Of a DNA stretch of 64,000 bases, positions 45,764 to 55,455 are shown one piece after another. Position 1 is the stretch's first letter. Each line of letters opens with the position of its first letter. Both the position numbers and the translations under genes were made by a program. Under the pieces are notes generated by a model. The model had not been told where the DNA came from, searched no databases, and worked only from the letters and a program-made list of their open reading frames with translations. This DNA comes from Bog-473 sp963738135 (lineage in GTDB: Bacteria > Actinomycetota > Acidimicrobiia > Acidimicrobiales > RAAP-2), in the NCBI GenBank assembly GCA_963738135.1, contig CAVTVK010000001.1:620001-684000 (forward strand), written 5' to 3'.

Positions 45764-46946
45764 TCATCGGGCACACCGTGCGCCGGGTCTGACGGCCGCG
45801 GGTGGCCTCTGGCGACGCCACGGCACCCGGGTGCGCCCGGTGAGGGGCTTGGCCAGCGGTGTGCGGGCCAGCAGCTCCGTCAGTGCGATGCAGGCCACGA
45901 AGACGAGCGCCACCGTGATCACGCTGACCAGCGGCCATGGCAGGTAGGCGTTGAGGTGCCGCCACCCGAGCCAGCTCATGAATCGTGATGAAGAGGACCT
46001 GGGCCAGGTAGATCCCGTAGGAGTTGTCCGAGCCCGACTGCACGACGGCCCGGGTCCGCTTCGATCGCCTTCGATGGACCAACGCCACACCGATCAGGTA
46101 GATGCAGGCGATGGCCCCGATGTTGAACGGGATCACGATCGGCTGGAAGGGGTCGGAGCTCGAGCCCAGCCACGACACCACGTGGTCGGCCGCCAGGTAG
46201 TACCAGACCTCGGCCACCACTGCTGCCGCCACGCGTGCCCGTCACGATGAGCAGCACGTGCGAGCAGAGCCAGTCGTGGAACTCGTCGAGGTGCATGGCG
46301 ACCACCATGCCGGCCACCAGATAGAACTGGTACGAGGTGACCTCGCGCGTCGCCCAGTAGCCCTGCATCCAGCCCGGCACCAGGCCCCAGTGCATGGTGG
46401 ACACCAGCACGATCTGCACCAGACCGCTGGCGAGCAACACGAGCCCGTGATGCCCGGCGGTCTTGCGGAGCAGCACCAGCAGCAGCGGGAACAGCGCGTA
46501 GAACTCCAGCAGCACCAGCAGGTAGTAGAGCTGGTAGTAGCCGGTGCCGAAGAGATAGAGCAGATGGAGCGTGTCCGCCCTCGGCCGTCCCGTGCTCGCT
46601 CGGCAGGCCGACCAGGAAGTAGATGACGGTCCAGCACAGGTAGGGCACGGCGACCAACGCGAAGCGGCGGCGCCAGAACGTGCGGTGGTCGATGCCCGGC
46701 AGGTCCCGCACGCTGTAGGCCAGCATGCAGGCCGAGACGAAGAGGAACGCCTCCCGCGTGACGTGGAGCAACTGCAGCGACGCTCCGACGGTCAGGCGCC
46801 GCGGCGAACGGCGCGAAGAAGAGGAGGGTGTGGGTCGACACCACGCCGGCCTGCTTCACCGGCCGCATGGCGTCGATGTGATCGAGCCGCTTGCGGGTGC
46901 CCCGGACGGGCTGCGCCGGCGAGAGCGGCGACTCGACGGTCGTCAC
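45764..46946 (-). CDS. Acyltransferase-3 (OafA/YrhL-type) membrane protein, frameshifted
   Basis: An integral-membrane acyltransferase of about 390 residues that O-acylates surface sugars or lipids. The family start KRLDHIDAMRPVKQAGVVSTH with its conserved histidine, cut here to DAMRPVKQAGVVSTH, is followed by FRRRFALVAVPYLCW-like, YYQLYYLLVLLEFYALFPLL-like and NSYGIYLAQVLFITIHEL segments spread over several frames. Breaks occur near 46790, 46580, 46240 and 45972. Translation would start at a GTG at 46944-46946 that overlaps the ligase stop (GTGA). It is the last gene of the ComA operon. Confidence 0.7.
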
Positions 46947-48598
46947 TGCAGATCGAAGCTGTACAGGACGGGCACCTCGGGCGTGCCCAGCAGTGCGACG
47001 CTTGACCTTGCCCGTGGCACCGGCCGGCAAGCGCCTCCACGATGCAGAGCGCGACCGGCCGCTTGGCCCGCACCAGATCCCGCTCGAGCGCCTTCTCGAT
47101 GCGCGTCCGCCGTCTCGCGTGCGCGACCAGCGCTCGGGGTCCGCCGCTTCGTCCGCGTCCGGTGCGTCCGGGACCTCGGCAGGCAGCCGACGAAGGCCAC
47201 GGGGACCTGGCCCAGCTCGGGGTCGTCCCGGCCCACGACGGCGACCGAGGCGATCATGGGATCGGCGCCGATGACCTCCTCCACCTCGCGCGGGAGGACC
47301 TTCTCGCCGCCCCGGTTGATGACGTCGTCGGTCCGGGCATCGAGGTAGACGAAGCCGTCGGCATCGCGGTGCCCGAGGTCGCCCGGTGCGCAACCAGCCG
47401 TCCGGGTGCGAAGCGATCCTGATGCGTGTCCCCGACGTAGCCGTCGATCACCGACAGTCCGCGGATCTCGACGTGGCCGATGTGGAACTCCGGCGCCTCC
47501 AGCGGGCTCCCGACCGGTTCCGTCTGGCGGACGATGCGCAGCTCCAGCCCGACCGGCAGTCCCACCGAGCCGGGCCGGCGCGGGACGGACAGCGGATGCG
47601 CCGTGATCTGACTGGCCGCCTCGGTCATGCCGTAGGTCTCGATCACCGGGATCCCCGTGCCGGCCTCGAACCGGTCGGCCGCGACCACGGGAAGTGGCGC
47701 CGACGCCGACCGGATGAACCGGATCCCGCGGGCACGGTCTCGTCCGGGCGCACGGTGCGCGAGACGCGAGACGATCGCGGGCACTGCGTTGATCCAGGTG
47801 ATCGACCGCGCTGGCCATGAGGTCCCAGAAGCCGCTCCGGTGGAAGCGGTCGTCGAGCACCAGGCTGGAACCGGCCACCAGCGTCGACAGCAGGCCTACG
47901 ACCTCGGCGTTGATGTGGAAGAGCGGCAGCGGGTTGAAGCCGCGGTCGTCGGCGCCGAGTTCCAGGTGCGAGGCAACGCAGCGCGCCGTGTGGAGCAGCT
48001 TCTCCTGGCTCAACCGGACCACCTTGGGCGTCCCGGTCGTGCCCGACGACGACAGCACGACGCCGCCGGCTCCGGCGCGCTGGGGCGCCGTCGCCCCGGG
48101 GCGGGTCACGCGCCCGTCCTCCAGTTGGTCGAGGCGGTCCAGCTCGATCCATGTCGCCGTCGATGCCGGCAGGGGCCGGGCGGTCGGCCAGCACGACGTC
48201 CACGCCGGTGCGAGCCAGGGTGACGGCCAGGCCGCCGCTGCCGCTCCAGCCGGCATGGACGGGTCGAGCGGCGCCACCCAGAACCCGGCGCTCACGGCCC
48301 CGAGGAAGGCGTCGGCGAATGCGATCGGGTCGCCGATGACGAGGCCGATGGTGGTGAGGCCACGGGCCCGGGCCCCGCCTAGCACGGCCCGCCACCGCTC
48401 CATGCTCCCCTCGAGCTGGCGGAAGGTCAGCGCCTCGGCGGCGCGGGCGTGCTCGACGTAGGTCCGGTCACCCAGCAGCGACCGAACGGGCGCGGATGAC
48501 GTCGCACGAGCGCAATGTCGGACTCCGGGCGCGGACGCCGCTCTCGGAGCGCGTCGTGCGTGTCGCGGCGTGGCCGTTCTCGTGGCGACGGCCTGCAT
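46943..48598 (-). CDS. AMP-dependent acyl-CoA synthetase/ligase-like enzyme, frameshifted
   Basis: An adenylate-forming ligase of about 550 residues. The ATP-binding P-loop SSSGTTGTPKVVRLS is intact, followed by NPLPLFHINAEVVG, ETYGMTEAASQIT, and in other frames GDLGHRDADGFVYLD and DVINRGGEKVLPREVEEVI; a C-terminal lysine segment PAGATGKVKR is also present. About eight frame changes occur (for example near 48245, 48155, 47805, 47390, 47180). The ATG overlaps the glyoxalase-fold gene stop by one base. The residues after the start are poor in family signal, so the extreme N-terminus is uncertain. The natural acid substrate is unknown. Confidence 0.75.
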   Translation of the reverse strand: MQAVATRTATPRHARRAPRAASAPGVRHCARATSSAPVRSLLGDRTYVEHARAAEALTFRQLEGSMERWRAVLGGARARGLTTIGLVIGDPIAFADAFLGAVSAGFWVAPLDPSMPAGAAAAAWPSPWLAPAWTSCWPTARPLPASTATWIELDRLDQLEDGRVTRPGATAPQRAGAGGVVLSSSGTTGTPKVVRLSQEKLLHTARCVASHLELGADDRGFNPLPLFHINAEVVGLLSTLVAGSSLVLDDRFHRSGFWDLMASAVDHLDQRSARDRLASRAPCARTRPCPRDPVHPVGVGATSRGRGRPVRGRHGDPGDRDLRHDRGGQSDHGASAVRPAPARLGGTAGRAGAAHRPPDGTGREPAGGAGVPHRPRRDPRTVGDRRLRRGHASGSLRTRTAGCAPGDLGHRDADGFVYLDARTDDVINRGGEKVLPREVEEVIGADPMIASVAVVGRDDPELGQVPVAFVGCLPRSRTHRTRTKRRTPSAGRARETADAHREGARAGSGAGQAAGRALHRGGACRPVPRARSSVALLGTPEVPVLYSFDLQ

Positions 48599-49006
48599 CA
48601 GTACATCATCCTGGGGTCGGCGTAGTGCTTGAACTCCATCAGGTTGTCGGACGGGATCGCGCAGCACGAAGGTCCGGTGCACCTCGACCAGCCCGTCGAA
48701 TCGGGTGCTGACGTCGGCGAAGAATTCGATCTTGCGCTGCACGCACAACTGGTAGAGCGCGTCGAAGTCCCGACCCTCGCGGAACGTGACGCCGAAATGC
48801 CTCGGGTAGAGGCGCAGCTCGGTGGCCGGCGGGCTGGGGTGCTCGTCCAGGTGGCAGACCAGCTGGTCGCCGAAGAAGTCGATCGTGATGCGGTCGGCAT
48901 AGCGGCGCGCCAGCTTGCAGCCCAGGGCGCCCACGTAGAACGCCTCCGCCTCGTCGAGGTCGTCGACCGGGATGGCCAGATGGAAGACGTCGCGGCTCTC
49001 TCTCAT
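48598..49006 (-). CDS. VOC (glyoxalase-fold) family protein, one frameshift
   Basis: A protein of about 135 residues of the vicinal-oxygen-chelate superfamily. FHLAIPVDDLDEAEAFYVGALG, shortened to its core DDLDEAEAFYVGALG, opens the fold, then RLYPRHFGVTF and VHRTFVLRDP. Near 48653 an extra C in CCC shifts the frame; the last part (SDNLMEFKHYAD) continues in another frame to the TGA at 48598. H and E residues expected for metal ligands are present. The ATG start at 49004-49006 overlaps the ComA stop. The reaction is unknown. Confidence 0.78.
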
Positions 49007-49783
49007 GACGACCGCGCTCTCGAAGCACTCGAGGGTGTCGGCGCGGAGACCGAGGCGGATCGTCTCGAGCCCGATGAGCGCGCTGGAGGCGATGTTGCCC
49101 AGGTTGACATCGGAGCCGATCCGCTGGACGAAGTAGCACTGCAGCTTCGTGGACGGCGCCTCGAAGAGCAGGCGGTGCCGGATCGACGTCGCTGGTCGAG
49201 GATCTCCTCAATGAGGCCGAAGCGGAGCTCGCCGTTGGGCCGGCAGATGCCCGAGCTCCCGCTCTCGCGGGACTCCAGCGTCACCAGGAAGGCCCCGGCC
49301 TCGAGGTCCTCGTGGATGCACTCGATCCAGCGGTCGGGCGCCAGGCGCTCGGAGCGCTCCGAGTCCTTGAAGCCGACCTCGGACACGACCTTGAACTCGC
49401 CCGCCAGCTTCCGGACGTAGCCGGCCTTCTCAATGTGGGAGAGGGCGATGGTGCCGTTGGAGACCTCCACGTACTCGGCAGCCGAAGTGCTCACACAGGT
49501 CGCGGAAGTCGTCGAAGCGGTCCTGCAGCACGAACTTCTCGAAGAGGGTGCCTCCGAAGTAGTAGTCGACGCCGATGTCCTTGAGCACGTCGATCTTGCG
49601 CTGCAGATCGGCGGTCACGATCGCCGTGCCCCAGCCGAACTTCACGAAATCGAGGAACTCGGCGCCGCTCTCCACCACGTCCTGGAAGTGGCGCGTCGGC
49701 AACCCGCCGTCGACCATCATCGTCAGGCCTTCGGTCCTCGGCTTGCTGCTCCTCGGGGGAAGTTGCAACATCGTTGGTCGCAT
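49003..49783 (-). CDS. comA: Phosphosulfolactate synthase (ComA/YitD-like), frameshifted
   Basis: ComA adds sulfite to phosphoenolpyruvate to give (R)-2-phospho-3-sulfolactate. The family sequence is very clear: KPRTEGLTMMVDGGLP, DFVKFGWGTAI, YYFGGTLFEKFV, FGC followed by EYVEVSNGTI in the next frame, ESRESGSSGICR, and HRLLFEAPSTKLQCYFVQR with NLGNIASSALIGLETIRLGLR. About 255 residues equals the B. subtilis enzyme. The ATG at 49781-49783 has AGGAG seven bases upstream. Four single extra bases (near 49482, 49205, 49190 and close to the end) explain all frame changes; with the last, the stop falls at 49003 and overlaps the next ATG (ATGA). Confidence 0.88.
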
Positions 49784-49814
49784 CACACGCTCCTTGCTGA
49801 TTCTCTCGACTGCT

Positions 49815-50418
49815 CTACTGCACGCCGGCGACGGACGGATTGGACCGGCCGAGGCGCCAGACACTTGCGTTGGGGACCGGTCCCCACGTCATGGCCTCGA
49901 CGCCGATGCCGCGCGCAGTAGGCCTGGGCGATCCGGATGACGCCGCCGTGGGTCACCACGAGGACGTCAGCAGTCCGGCGCACCCAGCTCCAGGATGTCC
50001 ATGAAGGCGCGCGACACGCGGCGTACATCTCGCGCAGGGACTCCCCTCCTGGCGGCCGGGCCTCCGCATCGACGACCCGATCGCCCTCGATCCCCGAGCG
50101 TGCCGCGTCCAGCTCGCGGAGCGGGTGACCCTGGGCGTCACCGAAGTTCCGCTCGCGCAGCGCCGCGTCGACGTGCAGGGATAGCCCCAACGCGCTCCCG
50201 ACGATCGTCGCCGTCTCGTGGGCGCGCTCCAGATCGCTGGTGTAGATGGCCGTGACGCTGACGTCCCCGAGGTGCTCGGCGATTCGGGCGGCCTCGCGGC
50301 GGCCCTTGTCGGTCAGCACGGGGCCGTCCGCCTGCCCCTGCACAAGCCCGGCCGCATTCCACGTGCTCTCCCCATGGCGTACAAACCACAGCGCCGGCTT
50401 TGTGTCTCTGGAACTCAC
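49815..50418 (-). CDS. Histidine phosphatase family protein, frameshifted
   Basis: A phosphoglycerate-mutase-fold phosphatase of about 200 residues. The catalytic RHGE is in WFVRHGESTWN near the N-terminus, the second histidine in VLVVTHGGVIRIAQAY, and LYTSDLERAHET-like IYTSDLERAHET supports the family. Three extra bases (near 50008, 49970 and 49914) explain the frame changes; the end reads NASVWRLGRSNPSVAG to a TAG at 49815. The GTG at 50416-50418 is the preferred start. It lies 31 bp upstream of comA and no ComB gene is present, so it may dephosphorylate phosphosulfolactate (inference). Confidence 0.78.
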
Positions 50419-50622
50419 CTCTCTCCACAATGCCCAAACTGTCTGAGCCTGTACTGGGAACGCGGGAAGAACTTCATGAGGAAATGTAAGGAAACTATGA
50501 GGTCAGGCGCCACGTCGGTTTCCGGTTCCTGAGATGAACTGAGTATGTGTTGTTGCGGCGTTGGCGTAGTACGGCGCGGCGCTGACTGTTCTCGCAACAC
50601 CCGACGCCGGTTGCGCTCGCGC

Positions 50623-51915
50623 TCAGACGGTCGCGGACTCGCGCTTCACACGGTCGCCGGCTCGCGCACCAGCGTGACGTCGAGGTCGGCGCGTCCGACG
50701 GCGGCAGCGCGGCGCCGGCACCTCCGGCCCGAGGCGCGCCCGCTGCTCGGCCCGCACGGGACCGCCGAGGACCCAGCGCAACGGGGTGTGCAGGATGAGC
50801 GCCGTGAAGAGCGCGGCGCTCCCCATGGTGAGCACGAAAGTGACGGCGACCGTCCCCGCCCAGCCGAGGTGGGGCGTGATGCCCGCGTCCCCGAGCCCCG
50901 AACGCACGAGATTGATGAAGAGCACGTGGCACAGGAAGATCCCGCCGGTCAGGCCGGCCAGGAACTCGGCGGAGAAGATCCGCGGGACCGCGAGGCGGTC
51001 GGCGCGTGCTGTGCCGCCACCACATCCAGGCGCCGCACTCGAGCGCCGCCACGGCGGCGGTGAACCAGAGGAAGGCCACCGGCTGGTAGAGGTCCGAGGC
51101 GCGTCCGGTCGGCGACCCGGTCCAGACGGCGATCAGGTACCAGAGCGTGGCGATGCCGCCCATCACGACGGCGCCGGCGATCACCTGGCGGTACCAGCGC
51201 TCCACGAAGGCTCGGACCTCGTCGAAGTGCAGGGCGACCAGAATGCCGGCCACGAACTGCTCCTGGTAGGTGATGGGGTTGCGGGCCCAGGGCCACACCC
51301 CGGCGATGTCGTGCGTCCAGGCCCGACGACGCCGAAGGAAGCGGTGTAGTGGAGGTCGGCGGCCAGCAGCAGCGCGAACAGCAGGCTGCCCGAGCATGAT
51401 GAGGCCGTGGTGCGAGCTGGCCCGGAGCACCCGGAGCACGAACGGGAAGACGAGCGTACAGCAACAGCAGGACGACCACGAAGTAGAGCTGGTAGTAGCC
51501 GTACACCGTGTAGTTCCAGAGCAGCGACCAGGCCTGGTCCCACGAGTTGCCCGTGATCATCGTGAAGACCCAGTAGATGAGCGTCCAGGCCAGGAAGGGC
51601 ACGCCGATCTGCACGTAGCGGCGGCGCCAGAACCCCACCGTCGAGCGCGGGCCGGGTGATCTGGGAGTACGTCAGCAAGAAGGCGGCGAGGAAGAAGAAG
51701 GCCGTCCGGCTGAAGTGCAGGAGCATGACGAAGGCCCACGCCGTCGTGTTGCCGGCCTGGACGTTCCACAGCAGCGAGTGCTGGAGCACGACGGCACAGC
51801 AGGCGATGACCCGGAACGAGTCGAACTGGCTGATGTAGCCGCCACCCGTGCCCGGGGGCGTGACGCTGGCCGGCACCAGATCCCGCGTCACGCCCGACTG
51901 GTCCGCGCTCGACAC
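50623..51915 (-). CDS. Second acyltransferase-3 membrane protein, frameshifted
   Basis: A membrane acyltransferase of about 425 residues. SQFDSFRVIACCAVVLQHSL carries the conserved family histidine, then YSQITRPA, FWRRRYVQIGVPFLAWTLIY, NPITYQEQFVAGILVALHFD and, in another frame, GWAGTVAVTFVLTMGSAALF. Breaks occur near 51645, 51455, 51395, 51325 and 51010. The predicted start is the GTG at 51913-51915. It is related to the acyltransferase at 45764-46946, but is separated from the ComA operon by a 204-bp gap that is less GC-rich. Confidence 0.7.
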
Positions 51916-51977
51916 GTGCGGATCCTGCCGCACTTGCCTCAAACCAAGCTGTGAGCGCGCCGAGAAGGCGCGGGCCG

Positions 51978-53186
51978 CTATCCCAGCTTCGTCAGCGCGG
52001 TGCGCAGGTGGCGCACGGCCTGGCCGATGCGCTGCTCGTTCTCGATGAGGGCGAAACGGACGTGGCCGTCCCCGCCCGGTCCGAAGCCGACGCCCGGTGA
52101 GGTGGCGACACCCGCCTCGTTGACCAGGTACTTCGAGAACTCGAGGGAGCCCATCTCGCGGTAGGGCTCGGGAATGGGGGCCCAGACGAACATGGTTCCC
52201 TTGGGCGGCACCAGGTGCCAGCCGATCCGGTTGAGCCCGTCGCACAGCGTGTCGCGCCGCGACCGGTAGATCTCGTTGATCTCCTTCGGGTACTCGGGCG
52301 CCTCGTTCATGGCCACGATGGCGGCGATCTGAATGGGCTGGAACGTCCCGTAGTCGAGATACGTCTTGAGCTTGGTCAGCGCCTGGACGATCTCCTGGTT
52401 GCCGACGACGAAGCCGACGCGCCACCCCGCCATGGAGAAGGACTTGGTCATGGTGTAGATCTCCACCGCCACGTCGGTGGCGCCGGGCACCTGCAGGATC
52501 GACGGCGGGTCGTAGCCGTCGAACCCGAGGTCGGCGTAGGCGAAGTCGTGCACCAGGACGACCTCGTGCTCGCGGGCGAAGGCCACCAGGCGCTCCATGA
52601 AGGAGAGGTCCACGCAGGCGGTCGTCGGGTTGTGCGGGAACGACAGGACGATCACCCGCGGCTTGGGCCACGACTCCTCCCAGGCGTGCATCAGGCCGTC
52701 GAAGAAGGCCTCACCCGGATCCGGCGCGTCGACCGACTCCACGTCGGGCCCCTGCAGCGGGACCTGGCGCACGTCGGCGCCGGCGAACAGCGGGCCCCAG
52801 ATGTGGATCGGGTACGACGGCGACGGCACGAGCGCCGTGTCGCCCGGGCCGACCAGCACCCACATCAGATGGGAGAAGCCCTCCTTGGCGCCGATGGTGG
52901 TGACGACCTGGGTCTCGGGATCGAGCTCGACGGCGAACTTGCGCTGGTAGAGGTCCGTGATGGCGCTGCGCAGCTTCGGGATGCCACGCGAGGCGGAGTA
53001 GCGGTGGTTGCGCGGGTTCCGGGCGGCCTCGGCCAGCTTGTCCACCGCCACGTCGGGCGAGGGCAGGTCGGGATTCCCGAACCCGAGGTCGATGACGTCG
53101 CGTCCGCTCCGCCGCGACGCCGCCTTGAGATCGTTGATGGTGGCGAACACGTAGGGCGGCAACCCGTTGATGCGGCGGAACTCCAT
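51978..53186 (-). CDS. Class I/II pyridoxal-phosphate aminotransferase (alanine transaminase-like)
   Basis: A complete 402-residue fold-type I aminotransferase. The N-terminal LPPYVFATINDLKAASRR and IDLGFGNPDLPSP resemble AlaC-type glutamate-pyruvate aminotransferases. The PLP lysine is in YTMTKSFSMAGWRVGF and the phosphate contact in PHNPTTACV. It is unbroken although its neighbours are shifted. The ATG at 53184-53186 follows the luciferase-like gene by 9 bp. It could supply or use pyruvate, which ties to PEP-derived chemistry nearby, but this is only a suggestion. Confidence 0.9.
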   Translation of the reverse strand: MEFRRINGLPPYVFATINDLKAASRRSGRDVIDLGFGNPDLPSPDVAVDKLAEAARNPRNHRYSASRGIPKLRSAITDLYQRKFAVELDPETQVVTTIGAKEGFSHLMWVLVGPGDTALVPSPSYPIHIWGPLFAGADVRQVPLQGPDVESVDAPDPGEAFFDGLMHAWEESWPKPRVIVLSFPHNPTTACVDLSFMERLVAFAREHEVVLVHDFAYADLGFDGYDPPSILQVPGATDVAVEIYTMTKSFSMAGWRVGFVVGNQEIVQALTKLKTYLDYGTFQPIQIAAIVAMNEAPEYPKEINEIYRSRRDTLCDGLNRIGWHLVPPKGTMFVWAPIPEPYREMGSLEFSKYLVNEAGVATSPGVGFGPGGDGHVRFALIENEQRIGQAVRHLRTALTKLG

Positions 53187-53195
53187 CGTGGAAGT

Positions 53196-53968
53196 CTACG
53201 ACCCGGGTCGCGCGCCGCCGGACCCGGGTCCGTCAGCCGCAGCGGGCGCGCCGCCGCGGCCAGCGCCTCGACGTCGACGGGCCAGCCGAAGATCGCCCAC
53301 GTGGCGCCCGCCTCGTGCAGCGCCCGCAGCTTCTCGGTCAGCGGCGGCGAGGCCGACGGCGGCGGCCCGGCCCAGGTGACCTCCACGCCGCGGGGCCCGG
53401 CCGACCCGCTCGGCCACGAGCGCCGGCGCGGCGTCCCAGACGTTGAGCGCCGCCCCGGCCGCCCGGGCCTCCTCGGTCCGCCCCGCCTGGACCGCCGGCC
53501 ATCCACACCGGGAGGCCGGCCTCGGACCAGCCGGCGCCCCAGCGCCACCATGTCGGCCCGGCGCTCGGCCGCCGGACGCGAAGGGGATCCCGTAGGCGCG
53601 GTTCTCCTCCTCGCTCAACCGGTCACCGGTGCCCAGCCCGGCGATCACCCGCCCCGGCGCCAGGCGTCTCGAGGCGCCAGGAACTGCGCGGCGAGCACGT
53701 CGTTGGGGACCAGGCCGATCCGGGCCACCAGGGGGCCGAGGTAGGGCCCCTCACCCGGATCACCCGGATCGCGGGACGGACCGAGCATGGTGGCCAGCGC
53801 GCCGAGGACTGGAAAGGGCGCCAGCGCCGGTCGCTCGGGCTGGCCGATGGGCCAGATGTGGTCGTAACAGAAGAGGCCGTCCACCCCGGCCGCAACAGCG
53901 TCACGGGCGGCGGCGAAGGCCGCGTCGGGCGTGTCGCGGAACGTCGGCAGGACGACGCCGGTGCGCAT
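53196..53968 (-). CDS. LLM-class (luciferase-like) F420/flavin-dependent oxidoreductase, frameshifted
   Basis: A TIM-barrel oxidoreductase of about 255 residues. It opens MRTGVVLPTFRDTPDAAFAA and has GVDGLFCYDHIWP and IGLVPNDVLAAQFLAPRD, then in other frames RVIAGLGTGDRLSEEENRA and, close to the end, EKLRALHEAGATWAIFGWP. Five or so frame changes occur (near 53665, 53570, 53500, 53410 and 53200). The ATG at 53966-53968 overlaps the ROK stop (TGATG). F420 is the likely cofactor in this lineage. Confidence 0.72.
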
Positions 53969-54972
53969 CAGCCCAGGCCGCCCTGCCGCACCGCCAGCGG
54001 CGCCACCGACGGCGCCGGCCCGCTCGCCGAACGCGGCCGGCGCGATCACGCACGCCGGGCCGGCGGTCGCCCCCCTCGACCAGCTCGGCGAAGGCGAGCG
54101 CGCGCGGACTCGATGAGGAGGTCGCCCGCTTCGACCACGCCGCCACCCAGCACGAAGCAGGCCGGGTCGAGCACGGCGGCCAGGTTGGCCAGTCCGAAGC
54201 CGATCCACCCGCCGACCTCGCGGATGACCTGCTGCGCCGCCGGGTCGCCGGCGGCCGCCGCGGCCGAGACGTCCTCGCCCCGCACGCTCTCGGGGTCGCC
54301 ACCGGCGAGCCGGACCACCTCGCCCAGCCGGCCCGCCAGGGCCGCCTCGCGGGCCAGGACGCCGAGCCCGGCGCCCGAGGCGAAGCGCTCCCAACAGCCG
54401 CGCCGCCCGCAGGGGCACGGCGGGTCCGGCCGGGTCCACCACCATGTGGCCGATCTCGCCGGCGAAGCCGGCCGATCCGACCTGCACACGCCCGTCCAAC
54501 ATGATGCCGCCGCCGATGCCGGTGCCGAGCGTGACCATGACGACGTCGTCGTAACCCCGGGCGGCGCCGAGCCGGTGCTCGGCCAGCACGGCGAAGTTGG
54601 CGTCGTTCTCGATCAGCACGGTGCGCCCGGGCAACTGGTCGCCGATGAGCTCGTTCCAGTCGACGCCCTGGGCCTGCGGGAGGTTGGGGGCGAAGCAGAG
54701 CCGGCCCTGGTGGTCGACCATGCCGGGCGCCCCGACGCCCACGGGCGCCGGGGCCGTGAGCGCCGAGCTGGCGGTCCAGGTCGGCCACCACCTCGGCCAC
54801 GGCCCGAGCCACGTGGCTGCCGACGATGACGCGGGTCCCGGTCGGGGTGGCGACCCGGGCCTCGGCCACGATCTCGTCGGATCGGCTCGAGGGCGACGCC
54901 GAGGACCTTGGTCCCGCCGATATCGATGCCGTAGGTGACGTCGGCGGCCGGGTGGCCCCCGTCGGGAGTCAC
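53968..54972 (-). CDS. ROK-family glucokinase, frameshifted
   Basis: A sugar kinase of about 330 residues. The ATP motif DIGGTKVLGVALEP begins at about residue 17; later segments in other frames give APGMVDHQGRLCFAPNLP, LIENDANFAVLAEHRLG, VTLGTGIGGGIML, and the zinc-type CPCGRRGCWERFASG. The C-terminus has GFGLANLAAVLDPACFVLGG. These are all ROK/glucokinase signatures in the right order. At least four frame changes are present (near 54880, 54765, 54410 and 54100). It overlaps the next upstream gene (SRPBCC) by 4 bp. Confidence 0.78.
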
Positions 54973-55412
54973 GAGGTCGACTCGACCCGCGCCTTCAGCT
55001 CTCGCATGGCGGTGGCCATGATGCGGCTCGTGGCTCGCATCTTGATGAAGCCGGGAATGGGCACCCGCAACTCGGCCTCGAGGTGGTAGGTCACGTCGGT
55101 GCCCCCACCCTCGCCGGCGTCGAAGATGTAGCTGCCGTCCAGCTTGGTGGTGATGTCGCCCTGGGTCAGCTTCCAGGCCAGGACGTGCGGCGCCTCGGCG
55201 TAGTCGTAGGCCAGGGTGTAGCTGGTGCTGCGCCCGAAGGCGGCGGCGCGGAAGGTGACCAGCAGCGGGCGGCCCTGGTCGTCACGCTCCTTGATCTCGA
55301 CCTCTTTGATGTCGGCGGCCCACTCTGGGTATCGCTCGAGGTCGGCCGCGACGGCGAAGCAGCGCTCGGGCGGCGCCCCTACCGAGATCTTCTCTGTGGC
55401 TTGATCGGCCAC
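54969..55412 (-). CDS. SRPBCC family protein (polyketide cyclase/START-like)
   Basis: A complete 147-residue START-like protein with a hydrophobic cavity. VGAPPERCFAVAADLERYPEWA is shortened to its family core DLERYPEWAADI; a WKLTQGDITTKLDGSY strand and a long C-terminal helix follow. Such proteins bind lipids or act as cyclases. It lies between the glycosyltransferase and the ROK kinase on the same strand and overlaps the latter (ATGA). Confidence 0.88.
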   Translation of the reverse strand: MADQATEKISVGAPPERCFAVAADLERYPEWAADIKEVEIKERDDQGRPLLVTFRAAAFGRSTSYTLAYDYAEAPHVLAWKLTQGDITTKLDGSYIFDAGEGGGTDVTYHLEAELRVPIPGFIKMRATSRIMATAMRELKARVESTS

Positions 55413-55455
55413 GTCGGTGCTTCCTTCCTGTCGATGCTGCCAGCGCGGCGGTGCG

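Noticed and set aside
46943..49006. A natural fusion of the VOC protein and the ligase in one long frame
   Set aside because: The VOC C-terminus continues in another frame to its own TGA at 48598, and the ligase ATG overlaps that stop. The long frame is an effect of an extra base at about 48653.
48598..49783. A ComA-VOC fusion, since the last part of ComA reads in frame into the VOC protein
   Set aside because: One more extra base near the ComA end restores a stop at 49003 that overlaps the VOC ATG as ATGA, like the other junctions in this operon.
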